Notes: generated by a model not told the origin, from the letters alone. Shown: positions 15,376 to 24,234, counted from the stretch's first letter. The stretch is 64,000 nt of DNA from Mycobacterium sp. IS-1496 (GCF_001499995.1 NZ_LQIU01000003.1:1-64000), one strand, 5' to 3'. A program made the numbers and translations.

Positions 15376-15394
15376 CCGACGCGCACAGACGGCC

Positions 15395-15421
15395 GGCCCG
15401 CACCCGCGCACGGTGCGGGCC
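15395..15421. terminator. Bidirectional terminator hairpin
   Basis: A perfect 10-bp stem GGCCCGCACC / GGTGCGGGCC with a 7-nt loop sits between the convergent CsbD gene and the acyl-CoA ligase gene. No T tract follows on either side, as is common in mycobacteria. The position between two converging stops supports a shared terminator. Confidence 0.75.
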
Positions 15422-15436
15422 GTTCGTGTCCGCGGG

Positions 15437-16894
15437 TCATGTCAAGGCCGTGCGAGCCAGGTGACGGACCCGGTTCTTGTCCACCTTGCCGTTCGTCGTC
15501 AGTGGCAGTGCGTCGACGAACAGCACGTGGCGGGGCCGCTTGAACCCGGTGAGCCGGGCCCGAACATGCTCGATGAGCGCGGATTCGCTGGGCCGTCGAC
15601 CCTCGACCGCGACGACGACCGCGCACACCGCCTCGCCCCAGTACTCGTCCGGCACACCGACCACGGTGGCCGAAGCCACGTCCGGGTGGCGGCTCAGGAC
15701 GTCCTCCACCTCGCGGGAGGACACGTTCTCCCCACCGGTGACGACGATGTCCTTGCGGCGGTCCACCACGTACAACCCACCGTCGGCGTCGAGGCGTCCG
15801 ATGTCGCCGGTGGCCAGCCACCCGTCAGCATCCACCGCGGGGCGATCGGGCCAGTAGCGGGTGGCCACTTGCTCTCCGCGGATCAGAATCTCGCCGTCGC
15901 CACCGATCCGGACCTCGACATGCGGATGGGGCCGTCCCGCGCCGGCCAGGATCGCGGGTCGCCCGGCGAGTCCGCGCCGGTGGTCGTCGGGGCCCAGGAA
16001 GGCGACGTTGCCCCCGGTCTCGGTCATGCCGTAGCCCTGGTGGAAGTCGACGTCGAGGCGATCCAGCGCGGTGCGCAGCAGGTCGGCCGGGATGGCGGCG
16101 GAGCCGTAGGCGATCGACCGCAGTGTCGGCAGAGTGACACCGGTGGCCTGCAGGTGGTCCAGCAGTGCGTGCAACATGGTCGGCGCCAGCGAACAGGCGG
16201 TCACCGCATGCCGGTTGATGGTCGCGGCGATGGCGTCGGCCCGGAATTGCGCCGCGAGCACCACGGTCGCGGCGACGGCGTGCTGCACGAGCATGTTGTA
16301 GCCGGCGACGTGGCACATCGGGAACGGCAACAGATACACCCCGCCACGGGGCACGGCCCGGCCGATGACCGATCCGTGGACCGCGGCCAGGATCGAACGG
16401 TGGCTGTGCACAACACCTTTCGGGACCCCGGTCGACCCGCTGGTGAACAGCAGCCAGGCCGGATCCTCGGGTGCGCACCGCGCGTCGACGACGGCGTCGG
16501 CCGGTGCGGCGACGAGCTCCGGTGACTCGGCCGCCACCACATGCCGCACCGAGGGGACCAGCGTGGGCAGTTCGGTGAGTTGTTCCAGGTAGGGCCGGTC
16601 GCCGATGACCACGGTGGGTTCGGTGACGGCCAACTGGGTGTACTGCTCGGCGGCCTTCAACCGCTGGTTGATCAACGTCAGCACGCGGCCGGCGCGCGGC
16701 ACCCCGTAGTACAGCCGTGCGTAGGCGGTGCTGTTGTCGGCGATGACCGCGATGCGGTCACCAGGTCGGCTGTGGGCCGCGACCCATCCGGTGACCGAGC
16801 GGATCTGCCGGTCGAACTGTGCGAACGACGTGATGGCGCCGTCGGGTCCGATGACGGCCGGGCGGTCCGGATCCGCGGCGGCCGCGGTGGTCAC
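15437..16894 (-). CDS. AMP-dependent acyl-CoA synthetase/ligase
   Basis: 485 residues of the ANL superfamily. P-loop LLFTSGSTGVPKGV, A5-type motif YGMTETGG, A7 DGWLATGDIGRLD, hinge DRRKDIVVTGGENVSS and the catalytic lysine near the end (TTNGKVDKNR) are all present. It activates a carboxylate as acyl-AMP and then the CoA thioester. The substrate is not predictable; the length suits medium or short-chain FadD proteins. The GTG start at 16894 lies 20 bp after the stop of the PP2C gene, so the three minus-strand genes from 18905 to 15437 look like one operon. Confidence 0.9.
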   Translation of the reverse strand: MTTAAAADPDRPAVIGPDGAITSFAQFDRQIRSVTGWVAAHSRPGDRIAVIADNSTAYARLYYGVPRAGRVLTLINQRLKAAEQYTQLAVTEPTVVIGDRPYLEQLTELPTLVPSVRHVVAAESPELVAAPADAVVDARCAPEDPAWLLFTSGSTGVPKGVVHSHRSILAAVHGSVIGRAVPRGGVYLLPFPMCHVAGYNMLVQHAVAATVVLAAQFRADAIAATINRHAVTACSLAPTMLHALLDHLQATGVTLPTLRSIAYGSAAIPADLLRTALDRLDVDFHQGYGMTETGGNVAFLGPDDHRRGLAGRPAILAGAGRPHPHVEVRIGGDGEILIRGEQVATRYWPDRPAVDADGWLATGDIGRLDADGGLYVVDRRKDIVVTGGENVSSREVEDVLSRHPDVASATVVGVPDEYWGEAVCAVVVAVEGRRPSESALIEHVRARLTGFKRPRHVLFVDALPLTTNGKVDKNRVRHLARTALT

Positions 16895-16914
16895 GAGGTG
16901 GTGCAGGAGCGTGC

Positions 16915-18096
16915 TCAGCGCGGTACTCCGAGCGCGAGCACCGCCGCATCGTCTTCGACGCCTGCGCCCAGGTCGGCCAGCAGGTTCCGCAACGTCTCGA
17001 CGATTCCGGTCGCGGTGGTGGGCGCGTGCGCGCGGGCCAGTTCCATCAGCGCGTCGTGGTCGTCGTAGCGCTCGGCGCCGCTGCCGATCCGGGCCTCGGT
17101 GACGCCGTCGGTGTACATCACCAGCGTGTCACCGGCGCCGAGGTGTACGCGCGCCGAGGCGAATCGGGCGTTGGCGAAGATGCCGACGGCCTGACCGCCC
17201 TCGGTGTTGACCTTGTGAACGCTGCCGTCGGCCCGCAGGAGCAGCGCCGGTGGATGGCCACCGCTGGCCAGGTGCACGTCGAAGCCACTTCCCTGGTGGA
17301 TGAGCACTCCGAAGATCACGGTGCAGAAATGCGAACGGTCCGAACCGAATTCGTTGAGCAGGACAGTGTCGAGATTGTGAAGCACCGCGACCGGATCGTC
17401 GTCGAACACCGCGGCAGCCCGCAGCGTGTAGCGGGTCAGCGACGCGACGGTCGCCGCGGTGACACCCTTGCCGCAGACATCGCCCAGAAAGAACGCCGAC
17501 CGGCCGTCGGCCAGCGCGAACAGATCGTAGAAGTCGCCGCCGACCTCGTCGTGCGATGCCGCATGCAGGTGGGCGCAGGCTTCCAGACCCGCCGGCGCAA
17601 GGAGGGCGGGCGGCAGCAGCGACTGCTTGAGCGTGCGGGCCAGCGTGGTCGCCCTGGCCCGTTCCTGTTCGGCGCGTTGCCGCTCGGCCAGGAGTTCGCG
17701 TTCGTAGGCCCGCCGGTCGCTCGCGTCCTGAAGTGCGAACCGGATCGTCGTCGGCTTCCCCGACGCGTCGGTCTTGACGTTCGCGGCGATCAGGGCGGGC
17801 AGCCGGGTTCCGCCTTCGGCGACGAGATCGACTGCGACGCCTTGTAATTCACCCGTCAGGTGCAGCAGGGGCGCGAAGTGGGTCTCGAAGTGGATCCGGC
17901 TCCCGACGGTCAGTAGTTCGGTGAACGGTGTGCCGATCAGCTCGCCCCGGGAGCGGCCGAGCCAGCGGGCCAGCGTCTCGTTCACCGCGGTGATACGCCG
18001 GTCGGGCCCCGTCGCGAACTGGCCGCACGGCGCGAGCTCGTAGAGGTCCTCGACAGACTGCTCCGGTGCGGGTGCCGCACCCTCGGGGCCGGTCAC
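16915..18096 (-). CDS. rsbP: RsbP-type PAS-PP2C protein phosphatase
   Basis: 393 residues. A PAS domain (about 15-130: LYELAPCGQFATGPDRRITAVNETLARWLG, FALQDASDRRAYERELLAER) leads through a coiled-coil linker to a SpoIIE/RsbU-type PP2C domain (about 165-390). Metal-binding motifs are DEVGGDFYDLF, FFLGDVCGKGVTAA, VMYTDGVTEA and DDAAVLAL. In B. subtilis RsbP dephosphorylates the STAS antagonist RsbV under energy stress and needs the hydrolase RsbQ. Here its GTG start overlaps the RsbQ-like gene's TGA by 4 nt, reproducing that pair. The STAS protein at 12489 is a candidate substrate (inference). Confidence 0.92.
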   Translation of the reverse strand: MTGPEGAAPAPEQSVEDLYELAPCGQFATGPDRRITAVNETLARWLGRSRGELIGTPFTELLTVGSRIHFETHFAPLLHLTGELQGVAVDLVAEGGTRLPALIAANVKTDASGKPTTIRFALQDASDRRAYERELLAERQRAEQERARATTLARTLKQSLLPPALLAPAGLEACAHLHAASHDEVGGDFYDLFALADGRSAFFLGDVCGKGVTAATVASLTRYTLRAAAVFDDDPVAVLHNLDTVLLNEFGSDRSHFCTVIFGVLIHQGSGFDVHLASGGHPPALLLRADGSVHKVNTEGGQAVGIFANARFASARVHLGAGDTLVMYTDGVTEARIGSGAERYDDHDALMELARAHAPTTATGIVETLRNLLADLGAGVEDDAAVLALGVPR

Positions 18097-18905
18097 GTCG
18101 ACCGGGCGAATGCCGCGATGGCCTCGGCAGTCTCCTGCGGGGCGCTCAGATGAGGGCAGTGGCCGGTGGTCTCCAGGGTGACCAGTGTGCTGCCCGCGAT
18201 GTGTCCGTGCACGAACGCGCCGACGCCCCGGGGAGCGATCGCGTCGTATGCGCACTCGATGACCAACGTGGGCACACACACGCCGTCGAGATCGGCACGG
18301 TTGTCCGACAGAAAGGTCGCGCGCGCAAAAACACGTGCGCGGGTCGGGTCGGTGCGACAGAAGCTCTCGGCCAGCTCCTCGGACAGTTCGGGCTGCTCCG
18401 GTGCGCCCATGATGGTCGGGGCGATCGCGCGCGACCACCCGAGGTAGTTGCTCTCCAGGGATTCGAGGAGCTCGTCGATGTCGGCCCGGGAGAAGCCGCC
18501 CCGGTAGTCGCCGTCGTCGACGTAACACGGTGACGGTGTGAGCAGGACGAGTTTGGCGAACCGGCCGGGATCGGAGCAGACGGCGAGAACACCCATCATC
18601 GCCGCGACCGAATGCCCGACGAACACGACGTCGCGCAGGTCGAGTTCGCGGACGAGTTCGAGGATGTCGTCGGCGTATCCGCGCAGTGACGAGTAGCGAT
18701 CGGCGTCCCATGCGCCGGGGTCCGACGCTCCTGAGCCCACGTGGTCGAACAGGACCACCCGGAACTCCGGGGCCAACCGCGCGGTCACCAGACGCCACAG
18801 ATTCTGGTCGCACCCGAACCCGTGCGCGAGCATGACTGTGGGCCCGTGGTCGGCCCCGACGATCCGGACGTTGTTCCGTGAGCGCACATCCATCGAGACG
18901 ATCAT
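18093..18905 (-). CDS. rsbQ: RsbQ-like alpha/beta hydrolase, activator of RsbP
   Basis: 270 residues closely following B. subtilis RsbQ: RNNVRIVG start, MLAHGFGCDQNLWRLV, VVLFDHVGSGASD, nucleophile Ser in VFVGHSVAAMMG, LLTPSPCYVDDGDYRGGF, NYLGWSRAIAPTIMG, FCRTDPTRARVFARATFLSD, acid Asp in IECAYDAIAP and His in TTGHCPHLSAPQET. RsbQ binds a hydrophobic ligand and is required for RsbP activity. There is no signal peptide, so it is cytoplasmic. It is first gene of the operon with RsbP-like and acyl-CoA ligase genes. The start is ATG 18905 or ATG 18893. Confidence 0.93.
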   Translation of the reverse strand: MIVSMDVRSRNNVRIVGADHGPTVMLAHGFGCDQNLWRLVTARLAPEFRVVLFDHVGSGASDPGAWDADRYSSLRGYADDILELVRELDLRDVVFVGHSVAAMMGVLAVCSDPGRFAKLVLLTPSPCYVDDGDYRGGFSRADIDELLESLESNYLGWSRAIAPTIMGAPEQPELSEELAESFCRTDPTRARVFARATFLSDNRADLDGVCVPTLVIECAYDAIAPRGVGAFVHGHIAGSTLVTLETTGHCPHLSAPQETAEAIAAFARST

Positions 18906-19090
18906 TTCATCCCCGGCAGGTGCGGGAGGGACTCAGAGCGGAATTTCAGCACTCGACGTGGTGCCGGTGATGACGTCGAGGCGTCCCGACACGGCCCCGA
19001 TGCGGTCCCCGAGGCCGGCCGGGGAGCAGGTTCGGGACCGATTGCGTCCGGCCGGTCACACTCACGGGCCAACGGTAGAACGCCCAGCCG

Positions 19091-20767
19091 TCAGTTGCTG
19101 ACGCTCTCCGTGGCAAGAGATTTGGCCCACCGGTAGTCGGCCTTGCCCGCGGGTGAACGAACGACCTTCTCGGTCCGGATGAACACCTTGGGCAGCTTGT
19201 ACCGGGCGATCGAACGGGAACACACCTCGGCGAGTTCCTCGTCGGTCGCCGAAGCGCCCTCGGCGAACTGCACGACTGCCACGACCTCGCTGCCCCACCG
19301 TTCGGAGGGTCGGCCGACCACCACGACGTCGTATACCGCCGGATGCGCGGCGACCGCCCGTTCCACCTCCTCGGCGAAGATCTTCTCGCCGCCGGAGTTG
19401 ATCGTCACCGAATCACGGCCCAGCAGCTGAATTCGACCGTCTGGCAGAACATTCGCCCGGTCACCCGGTACCGACCAGCGGACCCCGTCGATGGTCGGGA
19501 ACGTCTTCGCGGTCTTGGCCGCGTCTCCGAGGTAGCCGAGCGGGACGAGGTCGCGCCGTGCCAGCCAGCCCTGACCCTCGCCGGGTTGCAGCACCCGGGT
19601 GAAGTCGGCGGACACGACCGCGGTGTCGTTCTGCGGGGTGAACGTCGCGGCCTCGACCTCGGCGCCCGCGCTGGCGTAGGTGCTCATCTGCGCGCCGGAC
19701 TCCGACGACCCCACCGCGTCCATGACGATGACGTGCGGCAGCGCGGTGAGGATGCGGTCGCGCACCGTCGGCGACAGCGGTGCACCGCCGTTGGTCAGCG
19801 TCACCAGGCCAGACAGGTCGTAGTCACCCCGTTCGATCTCGTCGAGCAGGGGGCGGGCGACCGCGTCGCCGACCATCGGGATGCTCAGCACCCGCTCGCG
19901 GGCGGCGACACGGAGCGCATCGTCGGGGTGGAGGCGGTCGACGTGGTCGGGGATGGCCAGCCGGCCGCCCATCGTCACCGCGTTGAAGGCGGCCCACTGC
20001 GCAGCGCCGTGCATGAAGGGCGGGATCATCAACAGCCCCATCGCTCCTGCGCCGGAGCGCGCCCGTTCGGCGAGTTCCCCGTACGAGGCCAGAAACGTGT
20101 CGCTGCCGAACGGCCGCCCGCCCATCGAGGACAGGAAGATGTCGTGCTGGCGCCACAAGACACCCTTGGGCATCCCGGTCGTGCCACCGGTGTAGAGGAT
20201 GTAGAGATCGTCACCGGTCGGCACGGGCATCCCGGCCGCGGGCGCGGGCGTCGTGACGATCGATTCGTAATCGACTGCGCCGGGGAGCAACTCATTATCC
20301 GAGTCGTCGGCGACCTGGATCAGCACGCGCAGGTTCGGCAGCCGGTCCCGGACCGCGGCCACCTGAGGTGCGAACTCCGCGGCGTAGACGAGTGCCTTCG
20401 CGTCGGCGTCGGTGAGCAGGTAGGTGAGCTCTTCGTCGACGTAGCGGTAGTTCACGTTGAACGGAGCGACCCGCGCACGGTAGCTGCCGATCATGGCCTC
20501 GAGATACTCGTTGCCGTTGCGCAGGTAGATCCCGAGATGGTCCTGCCCGGATTCGTGGCCCTCCAGCCGGTCGCGTTCGGTGTGGCAGCCCAACCCGACG
20601 GAGGCCAGATAGTGCGCGACGCCGTCCACCCGGGCGTTGGTCTCGGCGTAGCTGAGCCGACGGTCCCGCCACACCAGGAACGTGTTGTCCGGAACCGCTT
20701 CGGCGACCGTCTTGAACACGGTCGACAGATCGAAACTCACACCACCGTGGGTCATGCGCTTGACCAT
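19091..20767 (-). CDS. Acyl-CoA synthetase, FadD19-like
   Basis: 558 residues. Motifs: LYILYTGGTTGMPKGVLW, MIPPFMHGAAQWAAF, VMDAVGSSESGAQM, PGDRANV, LLGRDSVTINSGGEKIF and the C-terminal catalytic lysine in VVRSPAGKADYRWAK. The whole pattern is that of M. tuberculosis FadD19, which loads sterol side-chain acids onto CoA. Here no sterol catabolic genes flank it, so the substrate may differ. ATG 20767 (MVKRM) is chosen; ATG 20755 is possible. It is upstream of and separate from the RsbQ operon (185 bp gap 18906-19090 with no gene seen). Confidence 0.88.
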   Translation of the reverse strand: MVKRMTHGGVSFDLSTVFKTVAEAVPDNTFLVWRDRRLSYAETNARVDGVAHYLASVGLGCHTERDRLEGHESGQDHLGIYLRNGNEYLEAMIGSYRARVAPFNVNYRYVDEELTYLLTDADAKALVYAAEFAPQVAAVRDRLPNLRVLIQVADDSDNELLPGAVDYESIVTTPAPAAGMPVPTGDDLYILYTGGTTGMPKGVLWRQHDIFLSSMGGRPFGSDTFLASYGELAERARSGAGAMGLLMIPPFMHGAAQWAAFNAVTMGGRLAIPDHVDRLHPDDALRVAARERVLSIPMVGDAVARPLLDEIERGDYDLSGLVTLTNGGAPLSPTVRDRILTALPHVIVMDAVGSSESGAQMSTYASAGAEVEAATFTPQNDTAVVSADFTRVLQPGEGQGWLARRDLVPLGYLGDAAKTAKTFPTIDGVRWSVPGDRANVLPDGRIQLLGRDSVTINSGGEKIFAEEVERAVAAHPAVYDVVVVGRPSERWGSEVVAVVQFAEGASATDEELAEVCSRSIARYKLPKVFIRTEKVVRSPAGKADYRWAKSLATESVSN

Positions 20768-20799
20768 ACAGCCATCAGATATCCGTATGGTCGGAGGTC

Positions 20800-21222
20800 T
20801 CAGGCCGGGTGCAGACCGCTGCCGGTCAACACGGTCGGCTGCCATCCGCGCGGGCCGACGCACAGCAGTGGCCTGCCGTCGGGGGCCTGGGCGGTCGACT
20901 GTGGTCCGGGGCACGGTGCGCCGATGTCCTGGACGCCGTGGAGTGCGTAAGTCGTCGTCCAGAAGCCGGTGTACACCGGTGGCCACTGGTTGGGGATCCA
21001 CTTGCACTGCAGCGGCTCACCGCCACGGCCGCGGCCGAACACGTTGCGCTCCCAGCTGTAGCAGGGCGCCCCGAGCTTGGCCTCGTAACTCATCCCCGGT
21101 ACGTCGGTCGGATACCGGCCCGGATCGTCGTGGTAGTCGGTGGACGGGTCTGCCACGGCGCCCGGCGCCAATCCGACAGCGGCTCCCGCGATCGTCGCGG
21201 CGACGAAGAGTTCACGAAACAT
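20800..21222 (-). CDS. Secreted hypothetical protein (140 aa)
   Basis: An N-terminal signal peptide (FRELFVAATIAGAAVGLAPGAVA-DP) is followed by a mature part rich in Pro, Gly, Trp and Tyr with four cysteines (APCYSW, LQCKW, APCPGP, LLCVG). These could form two disulfides outside the cytoplasm. This compact Cys/Trp secreted layout is common among mycobacteria-specific proteins. No enzyme motif is seen. Confidence 0.7.
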   Translation of the reverse strand: MFRELFVAATIAGAAVGLAPGAVADPSTDYHDDPGRYPTDVPGMSYEAKLGAPCYSWERNVFGRGRGGEPLQCKWIPNQWPPVYTGFWTTTYALHGVQDIGAPCPGPQSTAQAPDGRPLLCVGPRGWQPTVLTGSGLHPA

Positions 21223-21298
21223 GTCCCACCCTCACGGCTGACTCGATGGCCTCGCGGCAAAGCGTAACCGGTGGCCCACGGGCGCGACCGCTTTCCGC

Positions 21299-21676
21299 CT
21301 ACTCCGCGGAGTCGTCGGGCGTGTTCGCGTCGAGCACGCTGACCGCGATCCCGTACGGCAGGAACCGCACCTTGCGGGTCGGGTCGGTGTTGTTCTTGTT
21401 GGCCCGCAGCGCGTCGAGCTCGGTGGGGTACACCTGCTCGATGTGGGCGCCGCCGTCGGCGTCGACGGTGAAGATCGCCCACACGCCGTCGCCGGTCTCA
21501 CCGGTGGTCTCCGGTTCGGTCCGCGGACGGCTGAACCGCCCCAACTCGTCGAGCAGCGCGCTCCATCCGGCACGCTCACCCGAGGTGGTGAAGAACCGGC
21601 CGACACCTTCCAACGCCTCGCGGGCGACCCGGTCGAAGTCGTCGGGGTCGAAACCGAATGGTCCGTTGTTGCTCAT
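21299..21676 (-). CDS. Conserved hypothetical protein (125 aa)
   Basis: ATG 21676 opens MSNNGPFGFDPDDFDRVARE; the frame continues upstream, but GAGGACGGCA just before this ATG makes it the natural start. The first half is acidic and helical (DFDRVAREALEGVGRFF), resembling ESX-linked or zinc-metalloprotease-associated small proteins. The second half has strands (GVWAIFTVDADGGAHIEQVYP, RFLPYGIAVSVLD). I do not recognise the family. Soluble, probably cytoplasmic. Confidence 0.6.
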   Translation of the reverse strand: MSNNGPFGFDPDDFDRVAREALEGVGRFFTTSGERAGWSALLDELGRFSRPRTEPETTGETGDGVWAIFTVDADGGAHIEQVYPTELDALRANKNNTDPTRKVRFLPYGIAVSVLDANTPDDSAE

Positions 21677-21750
21677 TGCCGTCCTCCTCAAGTACCGCAA
21701 CACTCACGGTACTCACAGTTCGATCCCGGGCGCGACAGAGAGGCGACCAT

Positions 21751-22569
21751 ATGCCCTTCACCCAGTCCGACCTGCTGTCCGCCGTCGAACGCTCACCGCG
21801 CCTGGCGGCCGCCCACGACCGTGCCGGATGGGTGGGCCTGTACACGCCCGACGCCCAGATCGAGGATCCGGTCGGCAGCCGGCCGCACCGCGGCACCGAT
21901 CGCATCGACCGCTTCTACGCGACGTTCATCGCTCCGCGCGACATCACCTTCCACGTCCGGACCGACGTGGTGGTCGACGACACGGTCATCCGCGACGTCG
22001 ATCTGGAGGTCCGGATGTCCCCGCACGTGACGATGCACATCCCCGCCGTCCTGCGTTACGACCTCGCCGGGGTGGGCGGGGATCTCAAGATCACCCGTCT
22101 GCGGGCGTACTGGGAGTTGCCGGTCATGGTCGGCCAGTTCCTGCGCAGTGGACCTCGGGCGGTCCCGGTCGGCGGCGCACTCGGCGTCGCGCTGCTGCGC
22201 AACCAGGGGTTCGCCGGTGCGGCGGGGTTTCTCGCGGGGCTGCGCGGTGCGGGTGCGGCAGGCAAGGGCGAGGTCGACCGGTTGCTGCGCGACGCCGCGG
22301 CCGGGGACGAGGTCGCGGTGCGACGCAGGCTCGGCAGGGGTACGCGGGTCACCGTCGGCGATCACGCCCCGATGAGCGGTGCAGAGCTGCTCGCCATGCT
22401 GGCCGGCGCGCGGTGCGACAAACTCCTCGCCGCTGGACGCCACGTGGTGGCCGCTCTGCGTAGGCCGGACGGCGAACCCGCGGTGGTCATCGCCGACGTC
22501 GAGGCCCGGCCGGTCACGATCACACGCCTCCGTGTCTTCGCGCGGTTAACCGGGCAGGACCGCGGGTAG
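21751..22569 (+). CDS. SnoaL/ketosteroid-isomerase-like (NTF2 fold) two-domain protein
   Basis: 272 residues. The N-terminal half is an NTF2-like domain (RAGWVGLYTPDAQIEDPVGSRPHRG, IDRFYATFIAPRDITFHV, LRYDLAGVGGDLKITRLRAYWE). A Gly/Ala-rich hinge (RSGPRAVPVGGALGVALLRNQGFAG...) leads to a second, smaller strand-rich region. The fold suits small lipophilic ligands or isomerase chemistry, but catalytic residues cannot be assigned. ATG 21751 lies behind GAGAGGCGACC. Its 3' end overlaps the SigF-like promoter of the next gene. Confidence 0.7.
   Translation: MPFTQSDLLSAVERSPRLAAAHDRAGWVGLYTPDAQIEDPVGSRPHRGTDRIDRFYATFIAPRDITFHVRTDVVVDDTVIRDVDLEVRMSPHVTMHIPAVLRYDLAGVGGDLKITRLRAYWELPVMVGQFLRSGPRAVPVGGALGVALLRNQGFAGAAGFLAGLRGAGAAGKGEVDRLLRDAAAGDEVAVRRRLGRGTRVTVGDHAPMSGAELLAMLAGARCDKLLAAGRHVVAALRRPDGEPAVVIADVEARPVTITRLRVFARLTGQDRG
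22544..22568 (+). promoter_or_regulatory. Candidate SigF-type promoter, near-leaderless
   Basis: GGTTA (22544-22548), 15 nt, GGGTA (22564-22568), then exactly 10 nt to the GTG start at 22579. The -10 and spacer fit mycobacterial SigF promoters; the -35 differs by one base from GGTTT. It overlaps the end of the preceding gene. The same GGGTAG-to-start spacing occurs at 10712 and 33347. Confidence 0.4.
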
Positions 22570-22578
22570 ACCTGCCCC

Positions 22579-22770
22579 GTGAGCACACCCAGCGATGAAG
22601 CCGACAAGAACGAGACCGACGTCGGCGAGGACCAGAAGGTCGCCTCCTCCCGAGCGGGGAAACAGGACGACGACGAGGCCGGCACCTACGTCGGCCGCAC
22701 CGGCAGCGACGACGCTCTCGATGACGAGCAGACCGGCGCGGAGGCCCGCGCGCAACAGCAGGGCAACTGA
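22579..22770 (+). CDS. Small acidic hydrophilic protein (63 aa)
   Basis: A highly charged 63-residue protein from GTG 22579 with about one third Asp/Glu (DEADKNETDVGEDQ, DDDEAGTYVG, DDALDDEQTGAEAR) and no hydrophobic core, so it is probably disordered. No ribosome-binding site lies upstream; a SigF-like -10 box 10 nt before the start suggests a near-leaderless transcript. Such hydrophilic small proteins are often stress-induced. Function unknown. Confidence 0.6.
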   Translation: MSTPSDEADKNETDVGEDQKVASSRAGKQDDDEAGTYVGRTGSDDALDDEQTGAEARAQQQGN

Positions 22771-22823
22771 ATCGGGGCGGGACGGCCCGGTTGCACCTCA
22801 CCTGAACTCGGACATGAGACGGT

Positions 22824-23396
22824 ATGACGACCATGTCTGACCGCCAACACATGACCTACGAGGACTTCGGACGCAGGTTCTTCGAAGTCGCCGTCACCGA
22901 GGAACGGGTCGGCGCGGCGATCGGCGAGATCGCCGGCGACGCGTTCGAGATGGGCCCGATGGGTCAGGGGCCGGGCGGTATCGCCAAGGTCACCGCCCGG
23001 GTGAAGATCCAGCAGCCCCGGGTCACCCGCCACGTCGGTGAGATGATCACGTTCGCGATCCGAATACCGCTCGAGATCGACATGACCGTCGATCTACGCA
23101 TCGACAAGCCGAAATTCGTTGTGTACGGAGAGATCTCGTTACGGGCGTCGGCGCTGGCGGCGCATCCGCTGTTGCTCATCCTCGACGTCAAGAAGCCGCG
23201 GCCGTCCGACATCTCGATCCACGTGACGTCCAAATCGCTGCGCGCCGAGGTGGTCCGCGTGATCGGCGGTATCGACTCCGAGATCAAACGCTTCATCGCC
23301 GCCCACGTCGCAGGGGAGATCGAGAGCCCCGAGTCCAAACAGGCGCAGGTCATCAACGTCGCCGAGATGATCGACGAGTCGTGGACCGGTATCTGA
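22824..23396 (+). CDS. Conserved hypothetical protein (190 aa)
   Basis: Begins MTTMSDRQHMTYEDFGRRFF. A beta-rich middle (KVTARVKIQQPRVTR, FAIRIPLEIDMTVDLRIDKPKFVVYGEISL) is followed by a helical tail (VRVIGGIDSEIKRFIAAHVAGEIES). This looks like an actinobacterial lipid- or membrane-associated SRPBCC/LEA-type beta sheet, but I cannot name a family. There is no signal peptide. The second methionine (22836) is an alternative start. Confidence 0.65.
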   Translation: MTTMSDRQHMTYEDFGRRFFEVAVTEERVGAAIGEIAGDAFEMGPMGQGPGGIAKVTARVKIQQPRVTRHVGEMITFAIRIPLEIDMTVDLRIDKPKFVVYGEISLRASALAAHPLLLILDVKKPRPSDISIHVTSKSLRAEVVRVIGGIDSEIKRFIAAHVAGEIESPESKQAQVINVAEMIDESWTGI

Positions 23397-23453
23397 GGCG
23401 CCCTGTTTCCGGAGCGTGAACCGTTTCGACGTCGAGGTGGCCGACGTGGAGGC

Positions 23454-24224
23454 TCACGGTTTCACCGGCGCCAGATGCGGCCGCCGCGGCGCGAGCCCCT
23501 CGCCGCTGGACACGCCCCGCAAGTGTCCCCACAGGTGCGGCACGAACATGTTCCGCGTCCATGACACCTGGGAGGCCGCGCGTGTCCGGAACGACGGCTG
23601 CTCGGCACACGCGCCCGCGGCCGCCCAGCTGTGGTCGCTGCCGGGCAGGGCGAGCGCTTCGGCCGCGGCTGCGGCGAACAGCCGGTGTCCCTTGGCCGAA
23701 CCGTGCACCCGGTCGGCGCTCCAGGTGTCGGGTTCGCGCATCGACTCGGCGTGAAAAAGGTCGACGAGCCGGAACCCGTGCCGGTGCGCGGCGGTGCGGA
23801 TGACACCGTTGATCCGGCGCACCCGCCCGGCGATCAGCCTGCCCACCGGGAGGATCGCGGTGATGTCGGGGAACATCGTGGTGACGACCGTGGCGCCGGT
23901 GGCGGCCAACCTCGCGTAGACGGCGTCGAGATCGGCCAGCGCCGCGCCGAACGACCGGCCGGGCCGCGTCACGTCGTTCATCCCGATGCAGACGGTGACC
24001 AGGTCGGGCCGCATCGACAGCGCCAGGGGCAGCTGGTCGTCGAGGACGTCGGCGATCCGGCGGCCACGTACGGCCAGGTTGGCGTACGCGAGCCCGGGGT
24101 AGAGCGTGTTCAGATGAGCGGCCAGCCGGTCGGCGAATCCGATCAAGCCACCGTCGTCGTCGCGGTCCCACAGCCCCTCGGTCTGACTGTCACCGATCGC
24201 GACGTAGCGTGCATATCCGGTCAC
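23454..24224 (-). CDS. SGNH/GDSL hydrolase (esterase)
   Basis: 256 residues. Block I YVAIGDSQTEG holds the catalytic serine, block II has NLAVRGRRI, block III VCIGMNDV, and block V WSADRVHGSAKGHRL supplies Asp and His. It hydrolyses ester or acyl bonds; the substrate is unknown. The start is GTG 24224 or TTG 24230, within 11 bp of the stop of the upstream esterase gene, so the two form an operon. The C-terminus after block V (about 60 residues, RTRAASQVSWTRNMFVPHLWGH) is an unusual basic/aromatic tail that may contact membranes or wall. Confidence 0.88.
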   Translation of the reverse strand: MTGYARYVAIGDSQTEGLWDRDDDGGLIGFADRLAAHLNTLYPGLAYANLAVRGRRIADVLDDQLPLALSMRPDLVTVCIGMNDVTRPGRSFGAALADLDAVYARLAATGATVVTTMFPDITAILPVGRLIAGRVRRINGVIRTAAHRHGFRLVDLFHAESMREPDTWSADRVHGSAKGHRLFAAAAAEALALPGSDHSWAAAGACAEQPSFRTRAASQVSWTRNMFVPHLWGHLRGVSSGEGLAPRRPHLAPVKP

Positions 24225-24234
24225 GGTCAAACCC

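Noticed and set aside
19343..20950. A 535-codon plus-strand frame
   Set aside because: It mirrors the FadD19-like gene and carries no domain signature.
22801..22823. A SigF-like promoter before the 190-residue hypothetical gene
   Set aside because: There is a GGTTG upstream but no GGGTA-type -10 box at the proper distance.
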